Source: Streptomyces anulatus | GTDB taxonomy: Bacteria > Actinomycetota > Actinomycetes > Streptomycetales > Streptomycetaceae | Direction: 5' to 3' | Length of the DNA stretch: 60,928 nucleotides | NCBI RefSeq assembly: GCF_000721175.1 | Contig: NZ_JOEZ01000036.1 | Span: 1-60,928, forward strand | Part shown: one piece after another, positions 35,825-44,580 of the stretch | Numbering within the stretch: the first letter of the stretch is position 1 | Layout: every line of letters begins with the position of its first letter | Translations under genes and position numbers: made by a program | Notes under the pieces: model-generated | What the model was told of the DNA's origin: nothing | The model's input: the letters and a program-made list of their open reading frames with translations, nothing else | The model's database searches: none

Positions 35825-37872
35825 GCACCACGCCGCTGGGCCGGCCCGAGTCACCGGGGGCCCCGCGCCCCCACCTCGTGTTCACCGACCCCGCCGGGCG
35901 GCGGCGCACCGCCCCGGCCCGCTTCGGCCCGCCTTCGCGCCGGGACCCGGCACTGCCCCAGCGCATCCGCAACGGGATGCTCGACGACCGGGGCCAGCAG
36001 TGCGTCCAGGTGTTCCTCTCGGCGGCCGACGCCGCCAACCCGGCCGCCCGCGCCCTGCTGGACACCGAGGCGGGCACCGCGCTCCACCTCGACCGGACCC
36101 TGGAGAACACCCCGTACGCGTACCTGTTCCCCACCGTCATCGGCTACGAACTGGACACCGCCGAGCCGTTCCTGCTGTACGCCGCCCCGCGCGGCACCGC
36201 CGCCGGGCGCACCCATGTGATCTCCGCGACCGACCAGCGGGTGTTCGCCCGGGACCTGACGCTGGCCCTGTGTCTGCTGGACGGCCAGGGTCTCGTGCCG
36301 CGCGGGATCTCCCCCGCGACGGTGCTCTGGGACGGTACGTCGGTGCAGCTCTGGGGTCTTGAGGGCGTCGCCCGCACCGGCCGGCCCCGGACGCCGTGGG
36401 GCCGGGCGCCGTTCGCCCCGCCCGAACAGCACCGGGGCGAGGGCCTCGTCGATCCCCGGGACGCGGTGTGGAGCGTCGCCCAGGTCCTCTACCAGCTGGT
36501 GACCGGCCGCCCGGGCCCCGCCGACCGGGCCCCGGCCGACCTGGCGCAGCACCGGGTGCTCGCCGGGACGCTGCCCCGCGCGTTCGCCCCCGCAGCGGCC
36601 GGCCGGCCCACCCCCGGGGCCCTGCTGGAGCTGCTGGCACCCGAGGAGGCGCGGCGCCTGAGGCCCACGGCGGGGGACGGGGCACGCCCGCACCGGGAGG
36701 CGTTCGACCGGGCGCTGGACGCCAAGCGGCGGACGCCCGCCCCCGCCGAGGACACGACGGACGGGGCGCCCGACGACCGGCCCCCCGGTGAGGTGCTCTG
36801 CCCGTACTGCCTGGAGGGCATCCAGCTCGACCTGGACAAGCTCTACGTGACGGACGACCAGATGCAGTACCGGCCCCTGGACCTCTCCCGTATCGGCAAC
36901 CCGGTGCGGCGCGAGGACGTCATGCGGGGCGCGGTCCAGCAGTGCACGGCCGACCCGGACTTCCCCGAGCACCACATCCCGGTGCCCTACCTCACCCACG
37001 GCCGCCCGCTGACGGTCGCCATGATCGGCCAGTCCAGCACCGGGAAGAGCCATCTGCTGACCCAGATGATCGCCGAGATCACCGACGGCGGTCTGGAGCG
37101 GTACGGGGTGGGCTGGCAGTCCGTCAACCCGGAGCAGCACGCCCGCTTCGTCCGCGAGCGGGTGCAGCCGCTGCGCAGCGGCAAGGTGCTCGACCACACG
37201 AGCGGCGTCGGCCTGGACGGCTTCGCGCGGTTCGTCGAGTCGCTGCTGCTCACCGACGCGCGGGGGCGGGTGCGCCCGGTCGCCTTCTTCGACCTCGGCG
37301 GCGAGGACCTCGTCCGCACCGACGGGGCGTTGCGTTTCCTGCTCGGCATCGACGCCCTGGTCTTCGTCGTCGATCCGGCGCTCGCCCTGCCGCTGCCGCA
37401 GCTCGACGAGGTGCGCAGGCGCTGGGGCACGGAGGTGGACCGGGACGGCGACGCGGCGTTCGGCACGGTGCTCGACCGGCTGCCGCGCACGGGCCCCTAT
37501 CTGGAGACCCCGGCGGCGATGGTCCTCGGCAAGTCCGACCTGCTCCGGTTCCAGCCGCCGGTGGACCGATGGCTGGGTGAGGGGCCGCCCGCCACGATCG
37601 GCCCGGACCAGTTTCTCCAGGAGAGCGGGGACGTCTACGCGCTGCTGCGGCAGCACGCCGGGCAGGCCTGGCTGCGGCCCTTCGACGCGTTCCGCCGCTG
37701 CACCCTGCACATCGCATCGGCCACCGGTGGCCAGGAGAGCCAGGGCCGCTACCCGGCGGGCACGGGACCGCGCCGGGTGCTGGAACCCCTGGTGTCGCTG
37801 CTGGCGATGCACGGGATCATCGAGGCGCCCGGGAGCGCCGCATCATTCGGCGTGGGAAGGGAAGCCCAGTGA
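35818..37872 (+). CDS. Pseudokinase / zinc-ribbon / GTPase fusion (double-GTPase-like)
   Basis: A 684-residue protein. The start is the first of two tandem GTG codons inside the previous stop, behind CAGGGAGG. Residues about 80-260 are kinase-like, but the catalytic loop reads PRGISPATVLW (no HRD), DFG is replaced by WGLE, and only APPEQ of the activation segment survives, so it is a pseudokinase. A CPYC knuckle (328-331) with a later Cys suggests a zinc ribbon. The GTPase domain has the P-loop GQSSTGKS (404-411), DLGG (492-495) and a GKSD base-recognition motif (about 571). It resembles the DO-GTPase class predicted in bacterial conflict systems next to GTPase-associated protein 1. Confidence 0.72.
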   Translation: MVSTTPLGRPESPGAPRPHLVFTDPAGRRRTAPARFGPPSRRDPALPQRIRNGMLDDRGQQCVQVFLSAADAANPAARALLDTEAGTALHLDRTLENTPYAYLFPTVIGYELDTAEPFLLYAAPRGTAAGRTHVISATDQRVFARDLTLALCLLDGQGLVPRGISPATVLWDGTSVQLWGLEGVARTGRPRTPWGRAPFAPPEQHRGEGLVDPRDAVWSVAQVLYQLVTGRPGPADRAPADLAQHRVLAGTLPRAFAPAAAGRPTPGALLELLAPEEARRLRPTAGDGARPHREAFDRALDAKRRTPAPAEDTTDGAPDDRPPGEVLCPYCLEGIQLDLDKLYVTDDQMQYRPLDLSRIGNPVRREDVMRGAVQQCTADPDFPEHHIPVPYLTHGRPLTVAMIGQSSTGKSHLLTQMIAEITDGGLERYGVGWQSVNPEQHARFVRERVQPLRSGKVLDHTSGVGLDGFARFVESLLLTDARGRVRPVAFFDLGGEDLVRTDGALRFLLGIDALVFVVDPALALPLPQLDEVRRRWGTEVDRDGDAAFGTVLDRLPRTGPYLETPAAMVLGKSDLLRFQPPVDRWLGEGPPATIGPDQFLQESGDVYALLRQHAGQAWLRPFDAFRRCTLHIASATGGQESQGRYPAGTGPRRVLEPLVSLLAMHGIIEAPGSAASFGVGREAQ

Positions 37873-39866
37873 ACGACGCCCTCGATCGGCGTGAGGAGGC
37901 CGGCCGACGCGACCGGCTCGACGGGCCCGGCCGGCTCGACCAGGTGGTCTTCCGCTGGGACGGTAACCAGGGCCGCTCCCATTCGGGTATGGCGGCGGTG
38001 GCGCACTCCTGCTCCGCCGAGCGCGCGGAGTCCCTCCGCCGCGAACTGGGTCCGCTCCTCTGGGTACCGGGCCCCGGCCCGTCGCCCCGCACGAGCAGCG
38101 TCCGCGTCCCCTCCCGGACCGGCGGGACCGTGCTCCTCCAGCGGTGGCCCACCCTGGACCGGGGCGGCCGGCCCAGCACCGCCTGCCATGCGGTGTTCGG
38201 CGACGCGGACACCCTGACGCCGCTGCGCTGCCTGGGTCTCGGCGGCAGTGCCTGGAGCGACCGTGCCGTCGCCGAGACCGCCACCGGGGGCCTGCCGACG
38301 CTGGACGGGGCGCGGCTGCGGGCGACGGCGGCCGAGCGCCTGCGCACGATGGCCCAGGAACTCCCCACGGTGAAGAAGCCGTTGATGGTGGTGACCGCCG
38401 AGTGGCTGCGCGACCCGTCCCGGCGCCTCTCGCTCCTCGCCGAGGAGCACGAACTGCCCGGCTGGCCGCGCCTCAACACGGCGCCCCTGCTCTACCTCGG
38501 GCTGCTCTCGGTGTTCGGCGACTGGTTCGGCACGGAGTGGAGCTACGCCACGTACGACACGGTGGACACCCACCCGGTGCGCCTCACCTGTGTGCCCCGC
38601 TGGACGTCCCAGGCGGCGGACGCCCGGTCGCTGGCCCGCATCCGGCTGCGGCTGCCCGCCCCCGCGGAGGGGGACGTCGAGATGGCCGCGGCGAAGGAGA
38701 TGGTCGAGTACGTGCTCGACCGCCCCGGCATGCCCCCGGGCGTGCCCCACCTGACCGGCGAACTCCTCTCCGGGGCCCGCCTCCCCCGGCAGGAACGGCG
38801 CGACGCCCTGCGCCGGATGCTGAACACCCGGCACGTTCCGGCCCCGGCACTGGCCCCGGAGCCGCAGGACCGGTACGAGCGCGAGACCCACGAGAACGGG
38901 GAGGACCGGTACGAACGCGGGAACCCGGAGCCCCGGTACGAACCCGAGCACCAGGACCAGACCCGGGAGAACCACCACCGCCAGGAACGTCAGGACCAGG
39001 AACTCCGACGCCTGCACGACGAACTACTGGTCCACCAGGGCGTCGACACCGCTTGGTCCGCCCGGCTGGCCGCCCGGCTCCAGGACCTCCGGGACTCCCA
39101 GCTGCTCCCCCTCCTGCGCTCCGAGGGACTGCCGTGGGCCTCCCGCGATCTCGTCCTCGCCGAGCTGGCCCATCCCGACCGGCTGCGGTCCCGGGACAGG
39201 GCGACCGAACACGCGCTGTGCACCGAAGTGCTGCGGCACAACCTGTACTTCAGGCCCGCCCGGCCCGAACCAGGCAGTCCGTCCGGGGCCGAGATGCGGG
39301 AGCGCGCGGCCGGTCTCTTCTCCTGGGCCGTCGCCCCGCTCGTACGGGACCCCCACCACGCCCCCGACCTCCGGCCGCTGTTCAACATCTTCCTCAAGGA
39401 CGGTCGCGACACCGACATGGAGTGGCTGCGCCGCGTCCTGGTCACACCCCCGGGCGGCCGGGCGCCGGACCTGCCCCCGGAGCTGTGGCAGCAGGTCGTG
39501 ACGGGCCTCCTCGCCCACCACGTGTCCGCACCCGTACCCGTACCCGCGTCCGCACCGGCTCCGGCGCGGGCACAGGCTCCCGTGCCGCCCGCCGCCGCCC
39601 CGGCCCCGGCCCCCACGACGCCGCCGGTGCCGCTCCCGGCCTCGTACGCCTCGGTGTCGTCCGCCGCACCGCCGCCGCGACCGGCGCCGATGCCGACGGC
39701 GCGGCCGGCCGCGCCCCCGCCGAAGACGGCGCAGCCGGCCCCCACGGGGCAGGACGGAGACCCCCAGCCGCAAGGTCTCCTCTACCAGGACTGGTTCGTG
39801 CCCACGTTCGCCGGGATCGTCGGTGCGGCCGTCATCGGCATCCTCCTGATGATCCTTCTCAACTGA
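37869..39866 (+). CDS. GTPase-associated protein 1-like, tail-anchored
   Basis: A 665-residue protein whose GTG start overlaps the GTPase stop. The N-terminal region (QVVFRWDGNQGRSHSGMAAV, then the Trp/Gly-rich core) fits the GAP1 N-terminal type seen beside DO-GTPases. A middle domain follows (around LEMAAAKEMVEYVLDRP-like segments), then a helical C-terminal domain around residues 370-540. A Pro/Ala linker leads to a single helix at the extreme C-terminus (FAGIVGAAVIGILLMILLN), which makes it tail-anchored in the membrane. It presumably regulates or is switched by the adjacent GTPase. It is the last gene of the cluster. Confidence 0.7.
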   Translation: MNDALDRREEAGRRDRLDGPGRLDQVVFRWDGNQGRSHSGMAAVAHSCSAERAESLRRELGPLLWVPGPGPSPRTSSVRVPSRTGGTVLLQRWPTLDRGGRPSTACHAVFGDADTLTPLRCLGLGGSAWSDRAVAETATGGLPTLDGARLRATAAERLRTMAQELPTVKKPLMVVTAEWLRDPSRRLSLLAEEHELPGWPRLNTAPLLYLGLLSVFGDWFGTEWSYATYDTVDTHPVRLTCVPRWTSQAADARSLARIRLRLPAPAEGDVEMAAAKEMVEYVLDRPGMPPGVPHLTGELLSGARLPRQERRDALRRMLNTRHVPAPALAPEPQDRYERETHENGEDRYERGNPEPRYEPEHQDQTRENHHRQERQDQELRRLHDELLVHQGVDTAWSARLAARLQDLRDSQLLPLLRSEGLPWASRDLVLAELAHPDRLRSRDRATEHALCTEVLRHNLYFRPARPEPGSPSGAEMRERAAGLFSWAVAPLVRDPHHAPDLRPLFNIFLKDGRDTDMEWLRRVLVTPPGGRAPDLPPELWQQVVTGLLAHHVSAPVPVPASAPAPARAQAPVPPAAAPAPAPTTPPVPLPASYASVSSAAPPPRPAPMPTARPAAPPPKTAQPAPTGQDGDPQPQGLLYQDWFVPTFAGIVGAAVIGILLMILLN

Positions 39867-40123
39867 CCGCCGGCCGGTGGCGCGGGCCCGTCAGCCGCCG
39901 ACGCGTCGACCGCGGCCCGCACGGCCCCCTGCCGCCCGACGAGGTCCGTGCTGTCGGCCCACTGGTCCACGCTCCCGCTCAGCGGCAGGGCCCGCAGTTC
40001 CGGGTCGGTGATGCTCCGGGCCAGGGCCAGGGCGTGGGCGAACCGCTCGGCGTGCAGCACCTGGAACGGGCGGCCGTGGTCCACCGCCTCCGCGAGGCCC
40101 GTGCGGTTCCGCCATGCGGCCAC
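39782..40123 (-). pseudogene. Hypothetical coding fragment behind the DUF397 gene
   Basis: A frame reading AAWRNRTGLAEAVDHGRPFQ and later LALARSITDPELRALPLSGS looks protein-like. It lacks a proper start: the frame stays open upstream to the DUF397 stop, with only internal GTG codons. Its last 85 bp are antisense to the GAP1-like gene. It is most likely the remnant of a third gene of the XRE-DUF397 module. I cannot name its family. Confidence 0.3.
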
Positions 40124-40156
40124 GGCCTCGTACGCGTCACAGAGATGCAGGTGGCG

Positions 40157-40348
40157 CTACAGCAGGTGGTCGGCCTTCCCTGCCTTGATGTCCCGGATGA
40201 GGGTGCTCAGCGCCTCCCGGGTGTCCGTGAGGTAGGCCCCCTCCTGCCCGGCGACCGCTATGTAGGCGTTGCCGTCGGCGTCGGTACCCAGGCGGAAGCA
40301 GTTGGAACTCTCCGCGCAGAAAGGCTCTTCCCACGTGATGTCGGCCAT
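40157..40348 (-). CDS. DUF397 protein
   Basis: A 63-residue acidic protein with the typical DUF397 pattern: WEEPFCAESSNCFRLGTDAD, then YIAVAGQEG and a C-terminal helix. DUF397 proteins are regularly encoded after an XRE regulator of the DUF5753 type and are thought to bind or modulate it (as in the Scr1/Scr2 pairs). It lies 11 bp after its regulator gene. Confidence 0.85.
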   Translation of the reverse strand: MADITWEEPFCAESSNCFRLGTDADGNAYIAVAGQEGAYLTDTREALSTLIRDIKAGKADHLL

Positions 40349-40359
40349 GGCCACGTCTC

Positions 40360-41211
40360 CTATCGGGTGCCGGTGAGGGCGAGTATGAAGTCCCGCGACC
40401 TGCTGGAACTGAGGGAGGCCCTTTCCATCCAGTCCAGCTGGGAGCGGTACTTGTCGAGTTGCGCCGTCGCGTGAGTGAACCCCGGCCCATGGGCCGAGTC
40501 GAGTTGCACCGTGTCCAGCTGCGGAACGACTCCTCCGGCGTAGAACAGGGCCTGTCCGGCCCCAGGGAAAGCCCCGGAACTGAACGGCACCACCCTCACA
40601 TCCACATGGCGGAGGTGGCTCATCTCGCACAGATGGTCCAACTGCGCGCGCATGACCTTCATTCCGCCGAACTCGATGCGCAGGGCGGCTTCGTGGATGT
40701 AGGCCGTGTACGCGATCGGATCGGGCCGATGCAGCACCTGCTGACGCTGCAGCCGAAGCGAGACGCGAAGTTCGATCTCGTGGTCCGACAGCGGGGGCAG
40801 CGCAGCATGACCAACGGCCCTCACGTATCCGTCCGTCTGGAGCAGGCCGGGGACGTGGAGGAACACTCCGGCCCGCACCGAGGTGGCATGCCACTCCAGC
40901 TCGGTGATGTCGAGGAGTCCGGCCGGAAGTTGCCCCCGATAGACCTCCCACCAGTCCTTTGGGCGCGGCTCGGCCATGGCGACGAGAGCATCGACGTAAC
41001 GCGTCTCACCGCACCCGTAGTTGCTCGCCAGCGTGCGTACGCGCTCAGGCGTGATGGCACGGACGCCTGACTCGATGTTCGAAACTTTCGCCCTGTCCAC
41101 CCCGAGCAACCGGGCGGCGAACTCCGTGCTCTCGCCCGCGTCGTTCCTCATCCTGCGCAGTTCGGAACCGAGTCGCTTCTGACGTTCGCTGGGGACAGTC
41201 CGTGGCGGCAT
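40360..41211 (-). CDS. XRE-family regulator with DUF5753 domain
   Basis: A 283-residue protein. The N-terminal helix-turn-helix (RMRNDAGESTEFAARLLGVD, then VSNIESG) covers about residues 15-70. The rest is the DUF5753 sensor domain, with WWEVYRGQLPAGLLDITELE, VPGLLQTDGYVRA and VVPFSSGAFPG. Such regulators are abundant in Streptomyces. They are often paired with DUF397 and an ATPase-like protein and are linked to morphological or secondary-metabolism control. Confidence 0.88.
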   Translation of the reverse strand: MPPRTVPSERQKRLGSELRRMRNDAGESTEFAARLLGVDRAKVSNIESGVRAITPERVRTLASNYGCGETRYVDALVAMAEPRPKDWWEVYRGQLPAGLLDITELEWHATSVRAGVFLHVPGLLQTDGYVRAVGHAALPPLSDHEIELRVSLRLQRQQVLHRPDPIAYTAYIHEAALRIEFGGMKVMRAQLDHLCEMSHLRHVDVRVVPFSSGAFPGAGQALFYAGGVVPQLDTVQLDSAHGPGFTHATAQLDKYRSQLDWMERASLSSSRSRDFILALTGTR

Positions 41212-41525
41212 GCGGCGCTTCTCCCGGGTCGGTGAGTGAACAGTCTGCCTGGCATCGCGGCCTCAACCAGACACCAGGTTGGGGGCATTTTCTCAATCGA
41301 GGTGGTAAATGCCACCATCATTCCTCTACCGTAAGTCACGCGAAGCTCACGCAAAGCGAGAACGAAGAGCATCGCGCGGGCCTGCCCGCGTCCTCCTGCC
41401 CTGGGAGGGGCGCGCCCGCGCCAGGGAGACGAGCCACTGCACCGCCGCGCGGACGACGCATCGACCGGTCCGCACCACCACACCGTCCCACCAGACGGCA
41501 CACCCTTCCCCTGAGCGGAGCCCTC
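41212..41525. other. Divergent promoter region, no gene seen
   Basis: A 314-bp gap between the XRE regulator and the divergent 202-residue protein. It should contain both promoters. A region of lower GC around 41270-41350 is the likeliest position. I see no decisive operator palindrome. Confidence 0.45.
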
Positions 41526-42134
41526 ATGCCCGAAAACACGCCCACTCCGGTACCTGCCTCGCAAGGTCAGGCCACCGATACGCGGTCCGGCCCCTGGAGC
41601 GGACGCGGATACGGGGACCTCCCTCGCCTCGCGCCGCTCTCCCCCAGGCCCGTCGCAAGGTTCACCCACTGTCCGCCACCTCCTCCGGACCTCACCGAAC
41701 CGTCCCTCGCGAACCTCGTCCACGGCCTTACGCTGCCCTCGGCTCTCGCGACACCGGCCATCGCCCAGGAAGCCGTCGAGATCATCCTGGACACGCACCG
41801 CGCAGCGGCGGAGCTGACGGACGCGGCGCTCCTGCTCACACACGACCTGGTGGCGTACGCCTGCGGACTCACCGGAGCCGGCGAGCAGCTCCACCTCTCG
41901 CTGTGTTCGGCTGAGAACGCGCTCCAGTTCACCGTGTACGACACACACGCCGCTCACCGTCACCCCCGCCTCGCCGCCGCCTGCGACGAACGGCGTCGGT
42001 GCCTGCTCGCCCCCGTCGCGGAACTCGTGGAGGCGCGTCTCGGCGTCTGGGGCTTCGGCCCCGCCCACCCGCCGGGCGCCGGAACCTGCACGTGGGCCGG
42101 GATCCCGCACGCGCCGGAGCGTCCGGCGGCCTGA
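41526..42134 (+). CDS. Anti-sigma-like HATPase-fold protein of the XRE-DUF397 type module
   Basis: A 202-residue protein from the ATG at 41526. The central part, EAVEIILDTHRAAAELTDAA, then LVAYACGLTGAGEQLHLSLC and ENALQFTVYDTHAAH, has the spacing of the small HATPase-fold proteins encoded opposite XRE/DUF397 pairs. The canonical ATP motifs are weak (no clear DNGxG), so it may be a degenerate ATPase acting as a protein-binding partner. Proline-rich first 55 residues. Confidence 0.5.
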   Translation: MPENTPTPVPASQGQATDTRSGPWSGRGYGDLPRLAPLSPRPVARFTHCPPPPPDLTEPSLANLVHGLTLPSALATPAIAQEAVEIILDTHRAAAELTDAALLLTHDLVAYACGLTGAGEQLHLSLCSAENALQFTVYDTHAAHRHPRLAAACDERRRCLLAPVAELVEARLGVWGFGPAHPPGAGTCTWAGIPHAPERPAA

Positions 42135-42215
42135 CCGTCGGGCCGGTCCGGGGTCACCCGGCGGGCACCCGCGGTCCCGCTGCCCGGCCCGCCGGGAACT
42201 GAGAGGATGCGTACC

Positions 42216-43406
42216 GTGAGCAACGACGATCTGGCCGATGTCCTGGGCACGCGTGAGAGCACGACGCTGGAGTTCAAGCGCACGGCCAAGCGGGAGGGCA
42301 AGCGCGGTGACGCCATCGCCACGGCCGTGTGCGCCATGGCCAACGATCTCTGTGGCCATGGGGGCGGTGACATCCTCGTGGGCGTGGACGACGCCGGAGA
42401 GCCGGTGGACGGTGTCGACACGAGCGATCGCGCGCTGCTGGCCCTGACGGACCTCCGGGACGATGGTCGCATTCTCGACCGGCCCTCGCTCACCGTTCGC
42501 GTAGCCCCCTACAAGGGCAAGCCGGTCGTGCATCTGCGCGTGGAAGCCTCGGCCGCGCCGCCCGTGCGCTGCGACGGCGTGGTCTGGGTACGGCCGGGAC
42601 CCACCACCCGGCGGGCCGGACGGGAGGACGAACGCGTGCTGTCCGAGCGTCGCCGGTCGGGGGACGGGCCGTTCGACGTCCGGCCGGTGGTCCGCGCGAC
42701 GCGTGAGGATCTGGACCTCGACCTGTTCCAGCGGTCCTATCTGCCCTCCATGGTCGATCCCGAGGTGATCGAGGAGAACGGCCGCCCGCTCGCGGTCCAG
42801 CTGGCCTCCTGTCATCTCGCCACGCCGGACGGCATCCCCACCGCTCTCGGCCTGCTGACCGTGGGGCTCGACCCGTCCAGCAGCATCCCGGGGGCGTACG
42901 TCCAGTTCGTGCGGTACGAAGGGGCCGACCTCGACGCGCCCGTAGCCGACGAGCAGGAGCTGCGGCAGAATCTCATCGGCACGGCCGCCCGGCTGGAGCC
43001 TCTCCTGCGCAGCAATCTGAGGACCCGGATCGTCGGCGACGGCTTTCGGGAGACCCCGCAACCGGACTACCCGCTGGAAGCCCTGCGGGAGATCTGCATG
43101 AACGCCCTGATGCACCGGAACTACGAAACCTCCTACGCTCCGACCCGCATCGTCTGGTTCGACGACCGGATCGAGGTGACCAATCCGGGCGGGCCGTTCG
43201 GCCAGGTGCGGGACGACAACTTCGATCTGGTGACGGACTACCGCAACCCGTCGCTCGCCGCCGCGTTGAAGGGGCTCGGTTACGTCAACCGCTTCGGCCG
43301 GGGCATCGGCCGGGTGCGGGCCGCCCTGGAGCGCAACGGCAATCCGCCCGCCGAGTTCCAGGTGGACGACTCGTCCTGGGCCGTGACCCTCAGGAGGGTC
43401 GTATGA
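42216..43406 (+). CDS. AlbA/Schlafen-type ATP-binding protein
   Basis: About 396 residues. The GTG at 42216 sits nine bases after GAGAGG and is preferred to the ATG at 42207. The N-terminal AlbA_2 (Schlafen-like) domain shows TTLEFKRTAKREG and GGGDILVGVDDAG. The C-terminus is a GHKL-type ATPase-like domain: EICMNALMHRNYE for the N-box, DDRIEVTNPGGPF and NRFGRGIGRVR. The family includes putative nucleic-acid-binding regulators and accessory defence proteins. It overlaps the ParA-like gene by 4 bp, so the two act together. Confidence 0.75.
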   Translation: MSNDDLADVLGTRESTTLEFKRTAKREGKRGDAIATAVCAMANDLCGHGGGDILVGVDDAGEPVDGVDTSDRALLALTDLRDDGRILDRPSLTVRVAPYKGKPVVHLRVEASAAPPVRCDGVVWVRPGPTTRRAGREDERVLSERRRSGDGPFDVRPVVRATREDLDLDLFQRSYLPSMVDPEVIEENGRPLAVQLASCHLATPDGIPTALGLLTVGLDPSSSIPGAYVQFVRYEGADLDAPVADEQELRQNLIGTAARLEPLLRSNLRTRIVGDGFRETPQPDYPLEALREICMNALMHRNYETSYAPTRIVWFDDRIEVTNPGGPFGQVRDDNFDLVTDYRNPSLAAALKGLGYVNRFGRGIGRVRAALERNGNPPAEFQVDDSSWAVTLRRVV

Positions 43407-44443
43407 CCGCGACTTCGATCGCGCTGTTCAACAACAAGGGCGGCGTCGGCAAGACCACCCTCGCGTACCACCTGGCGCACATGATGGGCCGCCTCGGCCG
43501 CAACGTCCTGGCCGTGGACCTCGATCCGCAGGCCAATCTGACGTCCGTGTGCCTGGACGAGAGCGAGATCGAGGATCTCTGGTCCAACCCCTCCGAGCTG
43601 ATCGCCCAGGGCCTCGTACCGGCGAAACTGAACGGTACGGGGCGTATCCGTGAGGGCCGGACCGTCGCCGACGCCGTACGGCCCATTCTGGAGGGCACGG
43701 GTGACGTCGCACTGGTGGAGCCGGTCCTGCTGAAGCCGGGGCTGTGGTTGCTTCCCGGAAGCCTCGACCTGAGCCGGTTCGAGGACAAGCTCTCGAACGA
43801 GTGGTTCAAGTCGTTCGCCGGGGACATCGCCGCGATCCGCACCACCACCGCGTTCCACCGCATGATCGAGCACGCCGCCGCATCCGTAGAGGCCGATATC
43901 GTGCTCATCGACGTCGGCCCCAACCTCGGTGCCATCAACCGCGCCGCGTTGATCGCCGCCGACAGCGTGCTGATGCCGCTCGCCGCCGATCTGTTCTCCC
44001 TCAAGGGACTCAGCAACCTGGGCCCGACCCTGCGGGAATGGCGGCACAACTGGCGGCAGGTCGTCCTGCCGCAGGTGCCGGCGGGGATCTCGGCGCCCCC
44101 GGCGGAGATGACACCGCTGGGGTACGTGATCATGCAGCCTGAGATGCGTCTGGACCGCCCGGTGAAGGCCTACGAGCGCTGGCTCGCGCGCATTCCCCTC
44201 GTCTATTCCTCCGCCGTTCTGGACGACGCGAAGGATCCTCCGTCCGAGGGAGCCCCCCATCACATCGCGACGCTGCGCAACTACCGCAGCCTGATGCCCC
44301 TCGCCCACGACGCACGCAAGCCGATGTTCGAACTCAAGGCCGCGGACGGCGCGCTCGGCAGCACCCAGAAGTACGTGCAGACCTGCTACAAGGAGTTCAG
44401 GGGGCTGGCCGAGAGCGTTCTGGACCGCGTGGCCGACAGGTGA
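43403..44443 (+). CDS. ParA/Soj-like Walker-type ATPase
   Basis: A 346-residue protein with the deviant Walker A FNNKGGVGKTT (residues 8-18), the switch VDLDPQANLTS and Walker B VLIDVGPNLGAI. ParA ATPases position DNA or protein cargo using ATP-dependent DNA binding. No parB or parS-like sequence follows. Instead it is translationally coupled to the AlbA/GHKL-type gene. This pairing looks like an accessory module rather than chromosome partition. The C-terminal 100 residues (RKPMFELKAADGALGST) are longer than in Soj. Confidence 0.8.
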   Translation: MTATSIALFNNKGGVGKTTLAYHLAHMMGRLGRNVLAVDLDPQANLTSVCLDESEIEDLWSNPSELIAQGLVPAKLNGTGRIREGRTVADAVRPILEGTGDVALVEPVLLKPGLWLLPGSLDLSRFEDKLSNEWFKSFAGDIAAIRTTTAFHRMIEHAAASVEADIVLIDVGPNLGAINRAALIAADSVLMPLAADLFSLKGLSNLGPTLREWRHNWRQVVLPQVPAGISAPPAEMTPLGYVIMQPEMRLDRPVKAYERWLARIPLVYSSAVLDDAKDPPSEGAPHHIATLRNYRSLMPLAHDARKPMFELKAADGALGSTQKYVQTCYKEFRGLAESVLDRVADR

Positions 44444-44580
44444 CGGAGTCGGGACACGGCCCCCCGCTGGCACGTCCGCGCGTGCAGGCCCACCGTGCGG
44501 CCCGGCACGCGGGGGCGGCGAACGCGGCGTCGATGCGTCGGTCCGCCGGCCCCCGTACCGGGCCCGTCAGCTCCCCACCG

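Noticed and set aside
33008..35854. A 948-codon open frame on the minus strand, antisense to the two-TM protein gene, and similar long antisense frames at 26681-29191 and 28914-32198
   Set aside because: In DNA of this GC content, antisense frames stay open by composition. Their translations are Gly/Arg/Pro/Val-rich, lack domains, and sit opposite genes with clear motifs.
43403..44443. Chromosome partition protein ParA at an origin
   Set aside because: No parB, parS-type sites, dnaA boxes or gidB are nearby, and the gene is coupled to an AlbA/GHKL-type protein.
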